A stretch of DNA of 64,000 bases from Micromonosporaceae bacterium KJ-029. Its GTDB lineage: Bacteria > Actinomycetota > Actinomycetes > Mycobacteriales > Micromonosporaceae. The position numbers were made by a program, and so were the translations under genes. The notes under the pieces were generated by a model. That model searched no databases, was not told the origin of the DNA, and saw only the letters and a program-made list of their open reading frames with translations. Below are positions 31,379 to 39,144 of this stretch, piece by piece. The stretch lies in the NCBI GenBank assembly GCA_005402585.1, contig BIFP01000072.1, positions 1 through 64,000 of the forward strand, in the 5' to 3' direction. Each line of letters starts with the position of its first letter. Position 1 is the first letter of the stretch.

Positions 31379-34300
31379 GTGCATCTCAAGAGCCTGACGG
31401 TGAAGGGCTTCAAGTCCTTCGCCTCCGCGACGACGCTCAAGCTGGAGCCGGGGATCACCTGCGTGGTGGGCCCGAACGGCTCCGGCAAGTCCAACGTCGT
31501 CGACGCCATCGCCTGGGTGCTCGGCGAGCAGGGCGCGAAGGCGCTGCGTGGCGGCAAGATGGAGGACGTCATCTTCGCCGGCACCGCCGGCCGGGCCCCG
31601 CTGGGCCGGGCCGAGGTGACCCTCACCATCGACAACTCCGACGGCGCCCTGCCGATCGAGTACACCGAGGTCTCCATCACCCGCCGGATGTTCCGCTCCG
31701 GCGAGAGCGAGTACGAGATCAACGGCGACTCCTGCCGCCTGCTCGACATCCAGGAGCTGCTGTCGGACTCCGGCATCGGCCGGGAGATGCACATCATCGT
31801 CGGGCAGGGCCGGCTCGACGGCATGCTGCACGCCAAGCCGGAGGACCGCCGGGCGTTCATCGAGGAGGCGGCCGGCGTACTCAAGCACCGCAAGCGCAAG
31901 GAAAAGGCGCTGCGCAAGCTCGACGCGATGCAGACCAACCTCAACCGGCTCACCGACCTCACCGCCGAGCTTCGCCGCCAGCTCAAGCCGCTCGGCCGGC
32001 AGGCCGAGGTGGCCCGGCGGGCCGCCGTGATCCAGGCCAACCTGCGCGACGCCCGACTGCGGCTGCTCGCCGACGACCTGGCCACCCTGCGCACCACTCT
32101 GGATCGGGAGATCGCCGACGAGACCGCGCTGCGGCACCGGCGGGAGCAGGTGGAGGCCGAGCACGCCGAGGTGCAGTCCCGCCTCGGTGAGCTGGAGGAG
32201 GCGTTGGCGGAGGACGCGCCGCTGCTGGCCGCCGCCCAGGACACCTGGTACAAGCTCTCCGCGTTGCAGGAGCGGTTCCGCTCGATCGAGCAGCTCGCGG
32301 TGGAGCGGCTGCGGCACCTGAGCGCCACCCCGGACGACGAGCGCCCCGGCCGCGACCCGGAGCAGTTGGAGGCCGAGGCCGAACGGGTCCGCGAGCAGGA
32401 GGAGGAGCTGCGCGGGGCGCTCACCGACGACCAGATCCGCCTGGCCGAGGCGGTGGAGCACCGCCAGGAGCTGGAACGGCAGCTCGCCGCCGCGGAGCGG
32501 GAACTGGTCGCCGCCGCCAAGGCGATCGCCGATCGGCGGGAGGGGCTGGCCCGGCTGACCGGGCAGGTCAACTCCGCCCGGGCGCGGACCACCAGCGCCG
32601 GGGAGGAGATCGAGCGGCTCGCCGCCGCGCACGCCGACGCGCTGGCCCGGGCCGAGCGGGCGCAGGCCGACCTGGACGCGGTGGCCGAGCAGTCCACCGA
32701 GGCGGACCGCGACAACGCCGATCTGGACGCCCGGCACGCCGAGGCGGTCGCTGCCCAGGAGAAGGCGCAGGCGACGGTCCGGTCCCTGTCCGACGCCGAG
32801 CGGGCGGCGGAGAAGGACGCGGCCACCTGGAAGGCCCGCGAGGAGGCGCTCGCACTCGGCCTGCGCCGCAAGGACGGCGCCGGCGCGCTGCTGGCCCGCG
32901 CCGACCAGGTGCCCGGCCTGCTGGGCAGCCTCGCCGGTCTGCTCACGGTCGCCCCCGGCCACGAGGCGGCGCTCGCCGCCGCTCTCGGCGGGCTGGCCGA
33001 CGCGGTGGCGGTCACCGGCGTGGACGAGGCCGTCGAGGCGATGCGGCTGCTGAAGATCTCCGACGCCGGGCGGGCCGGGCTGCTGGTCGGCAGCCCCGCC
33101 GGGCCGGGGATGGCCGGCTCGGCGGACGCGTTGCGCCCGAAGCTGCCCGACGCCGCCCACTGGGCCCCCGACCTGGTCGACTGCGATGCCCAGATCCGCC
33201 CGGCGGTGCACCGGGCGCTGCGCGACGTGGTGCTGGTCGACGACCTCGCCGCTGCCGCCGAGGTGGTCGCCGGCAACCCCGAGTTGCGGGCCGTCACCCG
33301 GGAGGGGGACGTGGTCGGGGCGTACGCGGCGGCCGGCGGGTCGGCGAAGGCCCCCAGTTACATCGAGGTGCAGGCGGCCGTCGAGGAGGCCCGGGCCAAC
33401 CGGCTCGCCGCCGAGCGGACCAGTGCCGAGCTACGCGAGCAACTGGTCGACGCCCGGTCCGCCTCGGCCGAGGCCAAGGAGACGGTGCAGCACGCCGCCG
33501 CCGCCAAGCGGGAGGCGGAGAGCCACCGCAACGCCGCCGCCCGCAGGCTGGCCGAGCTGGGCGCCGCCGCCCGGTCGGCGAAGGCGGAGACCGACCGGCT
33601 GGGTGAGTCGCGTTCCCGCGCCGAGGCGGCCCGGGAACGGGATCTGAGCGCCCTGGCCGAGCTGGAGGAGCGGCTGCGGCTGGCCGAGGCGACCCCGATC
33701 GACGCCGAGCCCTCCACCGAGGAGCGCGACCAGCTCGCCGCCATGGTGCCGCAGGCCCGGCAGAACGAGATGGAGGTCCGGCTCGCGGTGCGTACCGCGG
33801 AGGAGCGGGTCGCCTCCATCGCCGGACGGGCCGACTCGCTGCGCCGGCAGGCCGCCGCCGAACGGGCGGCGCGGGAAAGGGCGGCGGCGCGGCGGGCCGC
33901 GCGGACCCGGGGCGCGGGGATCGCCCGGGCGGTGGCGGGCGGCGCGCGGGCGGCGCTGACCCGGCTGACCACCAGCATCGCCCAGGCCGAGGAGCATCGC
34001 GACGCGGTGGCGCGCGAGCGGGCCACCCGCGAGGCGGAGCTGCAGGAGGTGCGGGCCGCCGCCAAGCGGCTCGGCGGGGAACTGGAGCGGCTGACCAGCC
34101 AGGTGCACCGGGACGAGGTCGCCCGGGCCGAGCAGCGGCTGCGCATCGAGCAGTTGGAGGCGAAGGCCGCCGAGGACTTCGGCCTGACCGTGGAGACCCT
34201 GATCGCCGAGTACGGTCCGGGCCAGCCGGTGCCGCCGACCGAGGCGGAGGTGGCCGCCGCCGAGCGGGACGGCCTGCCGGTGCCCGAGGCGGTCCGCTAC

Positions 34301-34993
34301 GAGCGGCCGGTGCAGGAGAAGCGGGCCGCCAAGGCCGAGCGGGAACTGGCCCTGCTCGGCAAGGTCAACCCCCTCGCCCTGGAGGAGTTCGCCGCGCTGG
34401 AGGAGCGGTACAAGTTCCTCTCCGAGCAGCTGGAGGACCTCAAGGCGACCCGCCGCGACCTGCTCACCGTGGTCAAGGACGTCGACGACCGGATCCTGGA
34501 GGTCTTCGCCAGCGCCTTCGCCGACACCGCCCGGGAGTTCGAGCAGGTCTTCACCGTCCTGTTCCCCGGTGGTGAGGGCCGATTGATCCTCACCGACCCG
34601 GACGACCTGCTGGCCACCGGTGTCGAGGTCGAGGCCCGCCCGCCCGGCAAGAAGATCAAGCGACTGTCGTTGCTCTCCGGCGGCGAGCGGTCTCTGACGG
34701 CGGTGGCGATGCTGGTGGCGATCTTCCGCGCCCGGCCCAGCCCGTTCTACATCATGGACGAGGTCGAGGCGGCCCTGGACGACGTCAACCTGGGCCGGCT
34801 GATCACGCTGCTGGCGCAGCTGCGGGAGAAGAGTCAGCTGATCGTCATCACGCACCAGAAGCGCACCATGGAGATCGCCGACGCGCTGTACGGCGTGACC
34901 ATGCGCGGCGGGGTGACCCAGGTGATCAGCCAACGGCTCAACCGGGCCGACGGAGAAGACGAGCGGCACAGCCGAGGCGAGGAGAACGGGTAG
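31379..34993 (+). CDS. smc: Chromosome segregation protein SMC
   Basis: The 1204-residue SMC ATPase is the motor of chromosome condensation and segregation. Walker A GPNGSGKSN is at about residue 31. Long Ala/Glu/Arg coiled coils flank a hinge near residues 500-660. The ABC signature LSGGERSLTAVAML is near 1100, with Walker B FYIMDEVEAALDD just after. The coiled coil is exceptionally Ala/Arg-rich, as usual in high-GC genomes. I chose GTG 31379 because it opens directly on HLKSLTVKGFKSFAS. The frame is open 56 codons upstream, but that part is not conserved in style. The stop overlaps the HAD gene start as TAGTG. Confidence 0.97.
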   Translation: MHLKSLTVKGFKSFASATTLKLEPGITCVVGPNGSGKSNVVDAIAWVLGEQGAKALRGGKMEDVIFAGTAGRAPLGRAEVTLTIDNSDGALPIEYTEVSITRRMFRSGESEYEINGDSCRLLDIQELLSDSGIGREMHIIVGQGRLDGMLHAKPEDRRAFIEEAAGVLKHRKRKEKALRKLDAMQTNLNRLTDLTAELRRQLKPLGRQAEVARRAAVIQANLRDARLRLLADDLATLRTTLDREIADETALRHRREQVEAEHAEVQSRLGELEEALAEDAPLLAAAQDTWYKLSALQERFRSIEQLAVERLRHLSATPDDERPGRDPEQLEAEAERVREQEEELRGALTDDQIRLAEAVEHRQELERQLAAAERELVAAAKAIADRREGLARLTGQVNSARARTTSAGEEIERLAAAHADALARAERAQADLDAVAEQSTEADRDNADLDARHAEAVAAQEKAQATVRSLSDAERAAEKDAATWKAREEALALGLRRKDGAGALLARADQVPGLLGSLAGLLTVAPGHEAALAAALGGLADAVAVTGVDEAVEAMRLLKISDAGRAGLLVGSPAGPGMAGSADALRPKLPDAAHWAPDLVDCDAQIRPAVHRALRDVVLVDDLAAAAEVVAGNPELRAVTREGDVVGAYAAAGGSAKAPSYIEVQAAVEEARANRLAAERTSAELREQLVDARSASAEAKETVQHAAAAKREAESHRNAAARRLAELGAAARSAKAETDRLGESRSRAEAARERDLSALAELEERLRLAEATPIDAEPSTEERDQLAAMVPQARQNEMEVRLAVRTAEERVASIAGRADSLRRQAAAERAARERAAARRAARTRGAGIARAVAGGARAALTRLTTSIAQAEEHRDAVARERATREAELQEVRAAAKRLGGELERLTSQVHRDEVARAEQRLRIEQLEAKAAEDFGLTVETLIAEYGPGQPVPPTEAEVAAAERDGLPVPEAVRYERPVQEKRAAKAERELALLGKVNPLALEEFAALEERYKFLSEQLEDLKATRRDLLTVVKDVDDRILEVFASAFADTAREFEQVFTVLFPGGEGRLILTDPDDLLATGVEVEARPPGKKIKRLSLLSGGERSLTAVAMLVAIFRARPSPFYIMDEVEAALDDVNLGRLITLLAQLREKSQLIVITHQKRTMEIADALYGVTMRGGVTQVISQRLNRADGEDERHSRGEENG

Positions 34994-35613
34994 TGGCTCG
35001 GGAACGCGCGACGGCGCTCCTGGTGGATTTCGACGGCGTACTGCGTCGGTGGGACCCGGCGGTCGCCGCCGAGGTGGAGCGGGAGTACGGCCTCTCCGAG
35101 GGGGTGCTCGGCGAGATCGCCATGCAGTGGGAGCGGCTGCAGCCGGCGCTGACCGGCCAGGTCAGCCACGCCGACTGGATGACCAGCGTGGCGGAGGCGC
35201 TCACGCCGTCGGTGGGTGACGGCGAGCGGGCCCGGGCCGCGGTGACGCAGTGGCAGCGGTACCGGGGTGAGGTCGACCCGGACGTGCTGGCGTTCATCCG
35301 CGAGGCGCGGGCCGCCGGCATCCGGGTCGGGCTCGGCACCAACGGCACCGACCTGCTCGACGCCGACCTGGCCGCACTCGGCCTCACCGACGAGCTGGAC
35401 GTGGTGGTCAACTCCTCGGTCATCGGCGTGCACAAACCGGCCAAGGAGTACTTCCAGTCCGCCTGCGAGGCGCTGGAGACCTCGCCGGCCCGGGTGCTCC
35501 TCGTCGACGACGAGGACCGGGCGATCAGCGGCGCCCGGGTGGCGGGGCTGTCGGCGCACCGGTGGAGCGGCCCGGGCGACCTGCGCTACCTGCGGGCGGC
35601 GCTGGCGTTCTGA
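34993..35613 (+). CDS. HAD-superfamily phosphatase-like hydrolase
   Basis: This 206-residue HAD hydrolase (subclass IA-like) has motif I as LLVDFDGVLRRWD, motif II as GLGTNGTD (Thr/Asn variant), motif III Lys in VIGVHKPAKEYF and motif IV LLVDDEDRAISGARVAG. The cap inserted between motifs I and II is helical. The small-molecule substrate cannot be predicted. GTG 34993 shares a base with the smc stop codon, so it is translationally coupled to smc. A GC-rich hairpin follows. Confidence 0.9.
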   Translation: MARERATALLVDFDGVLRRWDPAVAAEVEREYGLSEGVLGEIAMQWERLQPALTGQVSHADWMTSVAEALTPSVGDGERARAAVTQWQRYRGEVDPDVLAFIREARAAGIRVGLGTNGTDLLDADLAALGLTDELDVVVNSSVIGVHKPAKEYFQSACEALETSPARVLLVDDEDRAISGARVAGLSAHRWSGPGDLRYLRAALAF

Positions 35614-35622
35614 GCGCCCCGG

Positions 35623-35644
35623 CGGCGCCGGTCACCCGGCGCCG
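35623..35644. terminator. GC-rich hairpin between HAD and DinB genes
   Basis: CGGCGCCGG (35623-35631) pairs perfectly with CCGGCGCCG (35636-35644) around a 4-base loop, in the 40-bp convergent gap. There is no T tract. Confidence 0.6.
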
Positions 35645-35653
35645 TCGCGGCGG

Positions 35654-36175
35654 TCACTCGCCGGTGGCGCCGTCGACGCGTTCGCGGATCAGATCGGCGT
35701 GCCCGTTGTGCCGGGCGTACTCCTCGATCATGTGGACATAGACCCAGCGCAGGTTGAACGTCCGCTGCTTGGGGCCGACCTCGGTGAACGTCTCGTCGAG
35801 GGAGCGGCCGGCGACGGCGGCTCGGGCCAGCTCCACCTCCTGGTGGAAGGTGGCGAAGTTGGCCTCGGCGTCGGCGGCGCTGACGTCGAAATCGGCGTCC
35901 GGATCCTCCTCGGTGAAGTAGGCGTAGTCGACCCGCTCGCCGAGGAAGTTCTCCCGGAACCACCAGGCCTCCACCTCGGCCATGTGCCGTACCAGCCCGA
36001 GCAGGGTGAGCCCGGACGGCTCGACGCTCGCGGTCTTCAGCTGCTCGGCGGTCAGGCCGGCGCACTTGAGCAGCAGGGTCTGCCGGTGGTAGTCGAGCCA
36101 GCCCTCCAGCATGGTGCGCTCGTCGCCGACATAGGGCTCGGGGGTCCGGGTGATCTCCGGTGCTCTCCAGGTCAT
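35654..36175 (-). CDS. DinB-like (DUF664) protein
   Basis: This 173-residue four-helix DinB/DUF664 protein has the metal-type histidines in GLVRHMAEVE and MIEEYARHNGHADLIRE, plus RWVYVHMIEE. These proteins are putative metal-dependent thiol-transfer or hydrolase enzymes (YfiT/mycothiol S-transferase class); the exact reaction is unknown. ATG 36173-36175 was chosen because AGGA lies about 8 bases upstream; another ATG three codons earlier has AGG too close. It opens the accessory block between smc and ftsY. Confidence 0.88.
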   Translation of the reverse strand: MTWRAPEITRTPEPYVGDERTMLEGWLDYHRQTLLLKCAGLTAEQLKTASVEPSGLTLLGLVRHMAEVEAWWFRENFLGERVDYAYFTEEDPDADFDVSAADAEANFATFHQEVELARAAVAGRSLDETFTEVGPKQRTFNLRWVYVHMIEEYARHNGHADLIRERVDGATGE

Positions 36176-36222
36176 GCCCGTCATCCTGGACCGCACATCT
36201 GACACCCGGCGACATGTTTTCC

Positions 36223-36714
36223 TCAGGGCACCACGACCACGGGCCAGCGGCCGGTGCGGACCAGGCGGGCGGCGACCGAACCGACCAGGCGGTGCCCGGC
36301 CTGTTCGGACGAGCCCACCACGACCAGGTCCGCCCGGGTCTCGTCGGCCGCGGCGCGGAGTTCGGTGTACGCGTCGCCGCGGCGGCTCAGGAAGGTCACC
36401 GGCACGCCCAGTTCGTCGGCGCCGCGCCGGCATTCCTGGCGCAGGTCCTCGGCCAGTTCGTCGTGGGTCTGCTGCACGGCGCCGGCCACCACGCCGGAGA
36501 TCATCGTGGCGTAGGCGGCCGGCGAGCTGACGAAGACCACCACCAGCCGGGCACCCTGGCGGCGGGCCAGCCCGGCGGCGTACGCGGCGGCACGCAGCGA
36601 GGTCCGCGTGCCGTCGACGCCGACCAGGACCACCCGGGGCCCGTCGGTGCCCCGTTCGTACGGCAGCGGGCGGGCCTGCGGGCCGTACTGCTCGCGATCG
36701 GTCGGGCTGTTCAT
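36223..36714 (-). CDS. Universal stress protein (UspA family)
   Basis: This single-domain, 163-residue UspA protein has VVLVGVDGTRTSLRAAAYA at the first strand and a complete ATP-binding motif, VVVGSSEQAGHRLVGSVA with the G-2x-G-9x-G(S) spacing, ending WPVVVVP. It is likely ATP-binding and stress-induced. It follows the MFS gene by 3 bp on the minus strand, so it is probably the last gene of the MarR-MFS transcript or of an MFS-Usp unit. Confidence 0.93.
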   Translation of the reverse strand: MNSPTDREQYGPQARPLPYERGTDGPRVVLVGVDGTRTSLRAAAYAAGLARRQGARLVVVFVSSPAAYATMISGVVAGAVQQTHDELAEDLRQECRRGADELGVPVTFLSRRGDAYTELRAAADETRADLVVVGSSEQAGHRLVGSVAARLVRTGRWPVVVVP

Positions 36715-36717
36715 CGG

Positions 36718-38331
36718 TCAGTCCCGGATCCCGGTCCGGATCACGGCGGTGCCGCCGCCCGCCGCCACGGTCGACTCCTGCTCGACCTCGTCGGCGATCG
36801 GACCGCCGGTGTGCCGCAGCAACGGCACCTCCTTGATGAAGAGGACCGCGATCAGCGCGATCAGCCCGAACGGCGCGGCGGCCAGGAAGATGTCCCCGGC
36901 TCCGTGCCCGTACGCGGACTCCACCACCGCCCGGATCGGGGCGGGCAGGGCATGTACGTCCGGCAGGGTGCCGCTGTTGCCCGTGGTCGGGATGCCGAGC
37001 GCGGCCAGCCCGTCGGCGAGGTACCGCGTGACGTTGTGGCCGAGCAGCGCACCCAGCGCGCTGACGCCGACCGCGCCGCCGAGGCTGCGGAAGAAGGCCA
37101 CCACCGAGCTGGCCGCGCCGAGTTCGTGCGCGCCCACGGTGTTCTGCACGGCCAGCACCAGGTTCTGCATGGTCATGCCCACGCCGATGCCGACCAGCGC
37201 CATGAAGACGGCGAGCCGCCAGTACGGTGTGTCCACCCGCACCGTGCCCATCAGCGCGAAGCCGACGGTGAGCAGGGCCGAGCCGGCCACCAGGTAGCGC
37301 TTCCAGCGTCCGGTGCTGGTGATGAGCCGGCCGACGACGGTGGAGGAGACCAGCAGGCCGAGGATCATCGGCAGGGTCATCAGGCCGGACATGGTCGGGC
37401 TCACCCCGCGGCTGATCTGGAAGTACTGGCCGAGGAAGACCGAGGCGCCGAACATGCCGATGCCGACCGCGATGCTCGCCAGCACCGACAGGGTGATGGT
37501 GCGGTTGCGGAACAGTCGCGGGGGGATCAGCGGCTCGCTGGCCCGGTTCTCCACCCGGACCGCGGCGGCACCGAGCAGCAGCGCGCCGCCCACCATGATC
37601 GTGCTCTGCCAGGACAGCCAGTCGTACGTGTTACCGGCGAGCGAGACCCAGATCAGCAGCAGCGACACGGCGGCGGTGATCAGCGTGGCGCCCCACCAGT
37701 CGATCTTCACCTTCCGCTTGACGACCGGCAGGTTGAGGGTCTTCTGGAGGACGACCAGGGCGAGGATCGCGAACGGTACGCCGACGTAGAAGCACCAACG
37801 CCAGCCGAGCCAGGAGGTGTCGACGATCACGCCGCCGACCAACGGGCCGCCGATGGTGCCGACGGCCATGACCGCGCCGAGGTAGCCGCTGTACCGGCCG
37901 CGTTCCCGGGGCGCGATCATCGTCGCCATGATCACCTGAGCCAGCGCGGTGAGCCCACCGGCGCCGACGCCCTGCAGCACCCGGCAGGCGATCAGCTGCC
38001 CGGTGGACTGGGAGAGCCCGGCCAGCACGGAGCCGAGTACGAACACCGCAAGGGCGACCTGGACCAGGACCTTCTTGCTGGTCAGGTCGGCGAGCTTGCC
38101 CCAGAGCGGGGTGGTCGCGGTGGTCGCCAGCAGCGTCGAGGTGACCACCCAGGTGTACGCGGACTGGCTGCCGTGCAGCTCGGTGATGATCCGCGGCAGC
38201 GCGTTCGCGACGACCGTGCCGGACAGGATTGCGACGAACATGCCCAGCAGCAGACCGGAGAGCGCCTCCAGGATCTGCCGGTGGGTCATGTTCACGGTGG
38301 TCGCCCGAGCGGGCGCTGTCACCTGTGTCAT
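36718..38331 (-). CDS. MFS multidrug exporter, DHA2 (14-TM) family
   Basis: This 537-residue drug:H+ antiporter-2 member has fourteen predicted hydrophobic segments. The loop motif LWGKLADLTSKKVL near helix 2-3 and the antiporter block GVGAGGLTALAQVI and AVMAVGTIGGPLVGGV are typical of EmrB/QacA-type exporters. ATG 38329-38331 begins MTQVTAPARAT and MTHRQILEALSGLL follows. A two-palindrome operator sits 27-77 bp upstream, and the MarR gene lies beyond it on the same strand, so drug-responsive regulation is likely. Confidence 0.94.
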   Translation of the reverse strand: MTQVTAPARATTVNMTHRQILEALSGLLLGMFVAILSGTVVANALPRIITELHGSQSAYTWVVTSTLLATTATTPLWGKLADLTSKKVLVQVALAVFVLGSVLAGLSQSTGQLIACRVLQGVGAGGLTALAQVIMATMIAPRERGRYSGYLGAVMAVGTIGGPLVGGVIVDTSWLGWRWCFYVGVPFAILALVVLQKTLNLPVVKRKVKIDWWGATLITAAVSLLLIWVSLAGNTYDWLSWQSTIMVGGALLLGAAAVRVENRASEPLIPPRLFRNRTITLSVLASIAVGIGMFGASVFLGQYFQISRGVSPTMSGLMTLPMILGLLVSSTVVGRLITSTGRWKRYLVAGSALLTVGFALMGTVRVDTPYWRLAVFMALVGIGVGMTMQNLVLAVQNTVGAHELGAASSVVAFFRSLGGAVGVSALGALLGHNVTRYLADGLAALGIPTTGNSGTLPDVHALPAPIRAVVESAYGHGAGDIFLAAAPFGLIALIAVLFIKEVPLLRHTGGPIADEVEQESTVAAGGGTAVIRTGIRD

Positions 38332-38357
38332 GGGGGTGTGCCTCCGAATGGAGTCGA

Positions 38358-38408
38358 AAGTTGTTGCTCAGGGCAACCCTAGAGCTTGGTTGCCTTGAGC
38401 AACAACTT
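38358..38408 (-). promoter_or_regulatory. Double MarR-type operator upstream of the MFS gene
   Basis: Two 15-bp palindromes, GTTGCTCAGGGCAAC at 38363-38377 and GTTGCCTTGAGCAAC at 38389-38403, have centres 26 bp apart. They are near reverse complements, so the whole site is also a 21-bp inverted repeat (20 of 21 pairs). It lies in the 139-bp gap between the MarR stop and the MFS start. Tandem dyads of this size fit two MarR dimers repressing the pump. Confidence 0.75.
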
Positions 38409-38470
38409 GCCGGGAGGTGGACCTATTCCGCCTGCCGGGTGGTGCCCCTGTTCCGGGGTGCCTCCCGGGA

Positions 38471-38911
38471 TCAGTCCCAGGCGTCGTTGAAGCGACGCAT
38501 CAGCCGCGCGAAGTCCTCGACGTCCTGCCGTGGCCAGCTCTCCAGGGCCCGCCGGATCTGTCCGAGTCGCGACGCCCGCGCGGCGTCGAACCGGCGCTGG
38601 CCCTCCTCGGTCAGGCTGAGCTGGGCGGCCCGCCGGTCGCTCGGGTCCGGGTCGCGCCGGACCAGCCCGAGGCTCTCCAGGCTGTTGATCTGCCGGCTGA
38701 GCGTGCCCTTGCCGATACCGAGCCGGGTGGCCAGGTCGGTGAGCCGGATCGCGCCGGAACGACGCAACCACAGCAGCAGCCCGTACGTGTTCGGCTCCAG
38801 GTCGGGATGCACCTCGCGGGCGATCTCCCAGGAGATCGCGCGCCCGCGGCGCAGCAGCGCGGTCAGCTCGTGCTCGACCTCGCGCAGGCTCTCCGGCAAC
38901 TGCTCGTCCAC
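38471..38911 (-). CDS. MarR-family transcriptional regulator
   Basis: This 146-residue winged-helix repressor has a helix-turn-helix in IRLTDLATRLGIGKGTLSRQ and the wing RDPDPSDRRAAQLSLTEEG, which is diagnostic for MarR (DxRAxxLxLTxxG). Flanking helices form the dimer. It probably represses the adjacent MFS pump through the GTTGC palindromes and releases on ligand binding. No GTTGC site is seen before its own gene. Confidence 0.95.
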   Translation of the reverse strand: MDEQLPESLREVEHELTALLRRGRAISWEIAREVHPDLEPNTYGLLLWLRRSGAIRLTDLATRLGIGKGTLSRQINSLESLGLVRRDPDPSDRRAAQLSLTEEGQRRFDAARASRLGQIRRALESWPRQDVEDFARLMRRFNDAWD

Positions 38912-38954
38912 GCGTCGAGACTACGAACCGCGCCCGGCCGCTCGCCGGCCGGTC

Positions 38955-38976
38955 GTCACCTGTCGGACGAGGTGAC
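38955..38976. promoter_or_regulatory. Inverted repeat in the MarR/CHAT divergent promoter
   Basis: GTCACCT (38955-38961) and AGGTGAC (38970-38976) form a perfect dyad with an 8-base spacer in the 233-bp region between the divergent MarR and CHAT genes (38912-39144). It could be a regulator site for either gene. Nothing else in this region is clear, apart from two TGTCGCGAT-like words near 39058 and 39077. Confidence 0.4.
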
Positions 38977-39144
38977 CCGAAGCGCTCGACCATCGCTGAC
39001 CGGCCGGATGAGTGGTATCGACCTCGATGGGACGCGGATACCCTGGAGAGCCACGCTGTCGCGGATCGTGACGAGTGTCGCGATTCGCGGGAGGCCGGGG
39101 ACACCGAGGCTCCAGCTCGCCGACGTCAGGGAGGGCTTGCCGGC

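Noticed and set aside
31045..33297. A minus-strand 750-codon open frame inside smc
   Set aside because: Ser/Arg/Ala-rich translation antisense to the SMC coiled coil, with no domain or ribosome site.
36160..38382. A plus-strand 740-codon open frame opposite the MFS and Usp genes
   Set aside because: Antisense to a clear 14-TM exporter; its His/Arg/Gly-rich text lacks any motif.
38358..38408. The 21-bp inverted repeat as a transcription terminator of the MarR gene
   Set aside because: Each arm is itself a 15-bp palindrome of operator size, there is no T tract and it lies just before the MFS start; a terminator role is possible but less likely.
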